A DNA stretch of 64,000 bases from Microbacterium aurugineum (GTDB lineage Bacteria; Actinomycetota; Actinomycetes; Actinomycetales; Microbacteriaceae): assembly GCF_023101205.1 (NCBI RefSeq), contig NZ_CP078078.1, forward strand, positions 1,488,001-1,552,000. The letters are read 5' to 3'. The notes beneath the pieces were generated by a model that saw only the letters and a program-made list of their open reading frames with translations, was not told the origin of the DNA and did not search any database. Below, piece by piece: positions 58,542 to 64,000 of this stretch (position 1 is its first letter; every line of letters starts with the position of its first letter). The position numbers and the translations under genes are program-made.

Positions 58542-59915
58542 TCAGAGGGCGTGCAGGGGCTTGCCGGCAAGGGCGAGGAACGCCTCGCCGAGTGCCTCGC
58601 TCTGGGTCGGGTGCGCGTGGATGAGAGGCGCGATGTCCTCCGGGTGCGCTTCCCAGGCGACGGCGAGCTGCCCCTCGGTGATGAGCTCGCCGACGCGGTC
58701 TCCGAGCAGGTGGACACCGATGACGGGGCCGTCCTTGAGGCGGACGACCTTCACGAGACCACCGGTTCCGATGATCTCGCTCTTGCCATTCCCCGCGAGG
58801 TTGTATTCGTAGGCGACGATCGCGTCCGCGCCGTGTTCGGCCGCGGCCGCTTCCTCGGTCACGCCGACCGAGGCGACCTCAGGACTCGAGTAAGTGACCT
58901 TGGGGATCTGCGCATCGGGGATGTTCACCGGCGAGAGACCCGCGATCCGTTCGGCGACGGCGATGCCCTGCTGGAATCCGCGATGCGCGAGCTGGAGGCC
59001 GGGGACGATGTCGCCGACGGCCCAGAGCCCCGGAACACCGGTGCGCAGGTCTTCGTCGACGATCACGAAGCCGCGATCGAGCGTGACGCCCGCCTCCTCG
59101 AAGCCGATATCGGCGGTCACCGGACCACGCCCGACGGCGACGAGCAGGTAGTCGGCGGTGAACTCCTTGCCGTCTTCGAGCGTGACGGTGACGGAGGAAT
59201 CGTCTTGAACCGCGCTCTGGAAGCGGGTGCCGAGGGAGTACTGGATGCCACGTCGGCGGAACGCCCTCTCCAGCCCCTTGCTGAGGGCGATGTCCTCGTT
59301 CGGGACGAGATGGGGGAGCGCCTCGATGATCGTGACCTCCGAGCCGAACGAACGCCACACGCTGGCGAACTCGACTCCGATCACGCCACCACCGAGGATG
59401 AGGACCCGCTCCGGGATGACGTCGAGGGCGAGGGCCTGCTCGCTCGTGAGGACGCGTCCGCCGATCTCGAGGCCAGGGAGCGATCGGCTGTACGATCCGG
59501 TCGCGAGCACGACATCCGCACCGACATAGACGTCGTCGCCGACGCTCACGCTGCGGTCCGGGTTCAGGCGACCGAGTCCGGCGACCGTGGTGATGCCGCG
59601 AGCCTTGACGAGTCCCTCGAGGCCCTTGAACTTCTTGGCGACGATCCCCTCGCGGTACGTGCGGACGCCTGCCGGGTCGACGCCTTCCAGCGTGGCGGTC
59701 ACGCCGACGGAAGCGGCATCGCGCACATGCTCGGCGACCTCTGCCGCGTGCAGCAGGGCCTTGGTGGGGATGCACCCGCGGTGCAGGCAGGTCCCACCGA
59801 CCTTGTCCTTCTCGATCAGCGCGACGGACTTGCCGAGTTCACTCGCGCGCAACGCCGCGGCGTATCCGCCGCTTCCGCCGCCCAGGACGACGATGTCGAA
59901 GGTGTGGGTTGTCAT
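58542..59915 (-). CDS. lpdA: Dihydrolipoyl dehydrogenase
   Basis: This 457-residue flavoprotein reoxidises the E2 lipoamide. It has the FAD motif VVLGGGSGGYAAALRA, the redox pair in GGTCLHRGCIPTKAL, the NAD motif ILGGGVIGVEFASVW and the C-terminal HAHPTQSEALGE with the catalytic His/Glu. It starts three bases after the pepA stop codon. It supplies E3 for the complexes built with SucB and AceE. Confidence 0.96.
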   Translation of the reverse strand: MTTHTFDIVVLGGGSGGYAAALRASELGKSVALIEKDKVGGTCLHRGCIPTKALLHAAEVAEHVRDAASVGVTATLEGVDPAGVRTYREGIVAKKFKGLEGLVKARGITTVAGLGRLNPDRSVSVGDDVYVGADVVLATGSYSRSLPGLEIGGRVLTSEQALALDVIPERVLILGGGVIGVEFASVWRSFGSEVTIIEALPHLVPNEDIALSKGLERAFRRRGIQYSLGTRFQSAVQDDSSVTVTLEDGKEFTADYLLVAVGRGPVTADIGFEEAGVTLDRGFVIVDEDLRTGVPGLWAVGDIVPGLQLAHRGFQQGIAVAERIAGLSPVNIPDAQIPKVTYSSPEVASVGVTEEAAAAEHGADAIVAYEYNLAGNGKSEIIGTGGLVKVVRLKDGPVIGVHLLGDRVGELITEGQLAVAWEAHPEDIAPLIHAHPTQSEALGEAFLALAGKPLHAL

Positions 59916-59918
59916 AGG

Positions 59919-61391
59919 TCATGCCTCCTTGTGGGATGCTTCGGCGAAGGCGACGATCGATCGGACCATCGCTCCGGTGGGGCCCTTCTCCGTGAAGCCG
60001 TACGGGGCGCCGGCATGTTCGCCGGATCCCGCGATGTCGAGGTGCACCCAGGGGATGCGGGGGGCGTCCTCAGCGTCCGAGGTGCGCCCGACGAAGCGCC
60101 GCAGGAACAGGCCTGCATAGGAGGCGCCGCCCATCCGGTCACTCATATTCGCGTTCTGCAGGTCAGCGATGGGGGACTCGAGCGACTCCTCCATGTAGTC
60201 CGGCAGCGGCATGTGCCAGGCGGGCTCGTCGACCTGGGCGGTTGCCGAGATGAAGGACGAGACCGTCTCGACGTCGCCGAAGACTCCGGTGTGCCGGTGG
60301 CCGAGTGCGGCGACGATGGCGCCCGTGAGGGTCGCCACATCGATGATGACGTCCGGATTCTCGCGGCTCGCGGCCACGAGGCCGTCTGCGAGGACGAGCC
60401 GTCCCTCGGCGTCGGTGTTCTGGACCTCCACCGTGGTGCCGTCGAGGATGCGGATGACGTCGCCGGGGCGCAACGCACGACCCGAGGGCATGTTGTCGGT
60501 GATGCAGAGCCACGCGGTCACGTGGACGGGGAGGCCGAGTGCGGCGATCGCCCGGATCGCGGCGAGGGACGTCGCGGCGCCCGCCATGTCGAACTTCATG
60601 CCGACCATCGAGGCCGCGGGCTTCAGGGACAAGCCCCCGGTGTCGAACGTGATGCCCTTGCCGACGAGCGCGATGTGTCGCACAGCGTCGGCGGGGGAGT
60701 AGTCGAGGCGAACGAGACGCGGCGGTCGGTCGGAGCCCTGTCCCACGCCCAGGATGCCGCCGAAGCCCTGCTCGGCGAGGGCCTTCTCGTCGAAGATCTC
60801 GACCGTGACATCGAGGTCGGCGACGCTGTCAGCCGCGCTCTGAGCGAGCTGCGCGGGGCTCTGCCACTCGGCGGGCACGTTCACGAGGTCCTTGATGAGC
60901 GCGACCGCCTCGCCGATGACCTGGGCGTGCGCGACGTCTTCATCATCGAGCGCGGCGTGCAGCGTGATCTCACCGGCGCGCGTCTTGCCTTTCTCGGTGC
61001 GGTAGCCGTCGAACTTGTGTCCTCCGAGCACAGCGCCCTCTGCGGCTGCCGGGGCGAAGCCCTCGAGCCCGTCGGCGAGGGCGACCGCGACGTGCTCGAA
61101 GCCGGTCAGCGTGCGCAGCGCCGTTCCGGCCGCATTGCGCACCGCCGCGGCATCCGGCGTGCTGCCGGCGCCGACGACGGCGAACGGCAGGGAGGTCACC
61201 TCGGGGGCATACACGCGGGTGAAGGATCCGGCGGAGCCGGTGAATCCGACACCGGCCAAGGCATCCGCGAGGCCGGGATAACCGGCCAGTGATTCCGCCG
61301 ACTCGGGGAGAGCGGCGACGACGAGCACTGCGGCATCGGCAGCGCTTCCGGGGAACTGAGCGGTGGTGTGCGAGAGCACGGGAAGCGTCAT
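59919..61391 (-). CDS. pepA: Leucyl aminopeptidase (M17)
   Basis: This 490-residue metallopeptidase cleaves N-terminal residues from peptides. Its two-metal site appears in VGKGITFDTGGLSLK, DMAGAA and the M17 signature NTDAEGRLVLADGL. The N-terminal third is the variable domain. It starts at ATG 61391 and the minus-strand TAGGAT box ends six bases upstream, although GGAGGC in the gap could also serve as a ribosome site. It leads the pepA-lpdA-sucB operon. Confidence 0.95.
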   Translation of the reverse strand: MTLPVLSHTTAQFPGSAADAAVLVVAALPESAESLAGYPGLADALAGVGFTGSAGSFTRVYAPEVTSLPFAVVGAGSTPDAAAVRNAAGTALRTLTGFEHVAVALADGLEGFAPAAAEGAVLGGHKFDGYRTEKGKTRAGEITLHAALDDEDVAHAQVIGEAVALIKDLVNVPAEWQSPAQLAQSAADSVADLDVTVEIFDEKALAEQGFGGILGVGQGSDRPPRLVRLDYSPADAVRHIALVGKGITFDTGGLSLKPAASMVGMKFDMAGAATSLAAIRAIAALGLPVHVTAWLCITDNMPSGRALRPGDVIRILDGTTVEVQNTDAEGRLVLADGLVAASRENPDVIIDVATLTGAIVAALGHRHTGVFGDVETVSSFISATAQVDEPAWHMPLPDYMEESLESPIADLQNANMSDRMGGASYAGLFLRRFVGRTSDAEDAPRIPWVHLDIAGSGEHAGAPYGFTEKGPTGAMVRSIVAFAEASHKEA

Positions 61392-61504
61392 GCCTCCATC
61401 CTAGGATCTCCGCCGGTGCGGGGAGTCGCGCGCCGGGTGGGTGTGTTCGCTCTCAGCGAGACGGCTCGGGGCCCGGCACCGGGACCTGCTCGTAGCATGG
61501 ACAC

Positions 61505-62446
61505 ATGCCCTTCTCCGGAGAGATCCACGAACGCGTCGCGAATGCGCCGACCGTGCCGCACGGCCTGCCACTGGTGCTGCTTCTCACCGGCTTCACCGAC
61601 GCGGGGAGTGCAGTCTCCGGGCTCATCGAGCACCTGCGTGAGACAGCCTCTCCTGAGCCCGTCGTGGTCTTCGACAACGATGCCCTTCTCGACTACCGCG
61701 CGCGGCGGCCGGTGATCTCTTTCGATCAGGACCATCTCACCGAGTTCAAGCCATCGCGACTCGAGCTGTCGCTCGCGACGGACGCGCTCGGTCGTCCTTT
61801 CCTGCTCCTCGCCGGCTACGAGCCTGACTTCGCCTGGAACCGCTTCGCGGACACCGTCCTCGCGCTGGCTGCGGAGTTCGAGGTCTCCGGGTTCCACTGG
61901 GTCCATTCGATCGCCATGCCGGTTCCGCACACGCGTCCCATCGGTACGACGGTCAGCGGCAATCGTCGGGAGCTCACCGTCGCGCACTCCGTCTGGCGTC
62001 CGCGCACCCAGGTGCCGGCGACGGCAGGGCACCTGCTCGAGTTCCGTTTCGTCGAGCGCGGCGACCGCGCCGTCGGTTTCGTGCTGCTGGTGCCGCACTA
62101 CCTCGCCGAGACGGAGAACCCGGATGCGGTGATCGCCGCCGCCGAGCGTCTGATGGCCTCGACGGGGCTCGTGCTGATGCTGGACGAGGTGCAGGAGCGT
62201 CGCGAAGACTACGTGGCGCGTGTCGACGAACAGGTCGCCGGGAACGATGAGCTCCAGCAGATGGTCCACAACCTCGAGCGCCGATACGACGCGTACATGG
62301 CGGGTCGGAACCCCGACGACGACTCGTACGACGAGGGCGGGTTCAGCGAGCGTGATCTTCCCAGCGCCGACGAACTGGCTGCGGAACTGGAGCGCTACCT
62401 CGCCTCCCGTCCCTCCGGCGACGAGGACAAGCCCGGCCGCGCCTGA
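61505..62446 (+). CDS. PAC2 family protein
   Basis: This 313-residue protein has a Rossmann-like PAC2 fold with LLLTGFTDAGSAVSGLIEHL in parts, PVVVFDNDALLDYRARRP and HSIAMPVPHTRP. The name comes from proteasome-assembly chaperone 2, and actinobacterial members may assist proteasome or another complex, but this is not shown. The C-terminal part is acidic (NPDDDSYDEGG). TAGCAT at 61493-61498 ends six bases before the ATG (leaderless). Confidence 0.88.
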   Translation: MPFSGEIHERVANAPTVPHGLPLVLLLTGFTDAGSAVSGLIEHLRETASPEPVVVFDNDALLDYRARRPVISFDQDHLTEFKPSRLELSLATDALGRPFLLLAGYEPDFAWNRFADTVLALAAEFEVSGFHWVHSIAMPVPHTRPIGTTVSGNRRELTVAHSVWRPRTQVPATAGHLLEFRFVERGDRAVGFVLLVPHYLAETENPDAVIAAAERLMASTGLVLMLDEVQERREDYVARVDEQVAGNDELQQMVHNLERRYDAYMAGRNPDDDSYDEGGFSERDLPSADELAAELERYLASRPSGDEDKPGRA

Positions 62447-62487
62447 GTCCGTTCGGGGAGAACTTGGTCGGAATGCGCCTGCATCGC

Positions 62488-62614
62488 CACACGTGTGCGA
62501 TACTAGGACTCTGACCCGTTGTCAATCGGCGTTTTCGAGCGCTGGACTTGACAAGGGTCTTACTAGTGTCCGAAATGTCCCGGGGTGAGAGATTCGCCCC
62601 GTGAAAGGCGAAAC
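62488..62614 (+). promoter_or_regulatory. sigA upstream region: palindrome, -10-like box and leader
   Basis: CACACGTGTG, a perfect 10-bp palindrome, lies at 62488-62497. GATACT follows at 62499-62504 as a possible -10. A TTGACA at 62548-62553 lacks a good -10 at 17 bp. A small CGGGG/CCCCG hairpin (62581-62601) sits just before the ribosome site GAAAGG. I cannot decide which promoter is used. Confidence 0.4.
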
Positions 62615-63852
<1,238 letters not shown>

Positions 63853-63856
<4 letters not shown>

Positions 63857-64000
63857 GCCAGGCGAACGACGGCAAGGCACTCGAGACGAGCGTCGACGGC
63901 ACGAGCTACGCGCGCATCCCGCTGCGCACCCGCGTGGTCATGCCTGAGGACGACCTCGACGCGATCATCACGGAGTATGCGAAGGATGCGGTGCAGCCGG
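63853..64000 (+). CDS. Start of a probable F420-0:glutamate ligase-like protein (cut by window edge)
   Basis: Only the first 49 residues are visible. They begin [20 protein letters not shown], then [23 protein letters not shown], which resembles the N-terminus of the coenzyme F420-0 gamma-glutamyl ligase domain. The ATG overlaps the sigA stop codon (ATGA), so it is co-translated with sigA. The assignment rests on a short stretch and is tentative. Confidence 0.55.

Noticed and set aside
58551..61292. A 913-codon plus-strand frame opposite lpdA and pepA
   Set aside because: It is antisense to two genes with intact active-site motifs. The translation is Asp/Gly/Arg-rich and has no domain pattern.

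Overview
The window is about 70% GC chromosomal DNA from an actinobacterium, most likely Microbacterium or a close relative in Microbacteriaceae. The support is gene content and order: a homodimeric AceE next to a PucR-type FasR and fabD-fabH-acpP-fabF, glnA2-glnE, a polyphosphate glucokinase, a family A polymerase beside a zinc-ribbon coiled-coil protein, type B L31, DUF3145, DUF3099 and DUF4191 proteins, and a bacterial-A type RNase P RNA. The content is mostly core genes. I saw no prophage, insertion sequence, CRISPR array or rRNA operon. Gene products are inferred from motifs and family knowledge; no database search was possible.

Layout. 1-1.6 kb: the end of a TetR gene facing an EcfA-EcfT transporter pair, with two tandem palindromes between them. 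1.6-5.6 kb: an acyltransferase, then dedA, a histidine kinase and a NarL-type response regulator. 5.7-11.9 kb: ABC-F protein, PdxH-like oxidase, cupin, a SURF1 cluster, a DUF4190 protein, fabG and a hydrolase. 11.9-16.6 kb: serB, glgC and glgA in divergent orientation, an ABC ATPase, and rpmE2 with a structured leader. 16.7-21.5 kb is the most accessory-looking part: a DUF262/DUF1524 protein coupled to a hydrolase, and a putative Fe/2-oxoglutarate oxygenase behind a DtxR-like iron box. 21.7-23.9 kb: a MocR-YczE divergon. 24.0-31.7 kb: fatty acid synthesis, FasR and aceE. 31.8-40.8 kb: tRNA-Val, a K+ channel and several oxidoreductases and regulators. 40.8-43.6 kb: rnpB, a sulfatase and ppgK. 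43.7-52.1 kb: the nitrogen block (glnA2, glnE, glnA) with a GlnR-like tandem site before glnA. 52.1-64 kb: RDD protein, RimB/RimK pair, DUF4191, a pseudokinase-like membrane protein, pepA-lpdA-sucB, a PAC2 protein, the primary sigma factor and the start of a probable F420 ligase-like gene.

The clearest window-wide signal is promoter architecture. At least sixteen genes have a TANNNT -10 box ending 6-7 nt before the start codon, so their mRNAs should begin at the ATG or GTG (leaderless). Six or more others have near matches at the same spacing. Several divergent regulator-target pairs carry perfect inverted repeats that look like operators: TetR/EcfA, MocR/YczE, XRE/SDR and FasR/fabD. An unexplained 9-bp inverted repeat also brackets the promoter of the DUF3145 gene.
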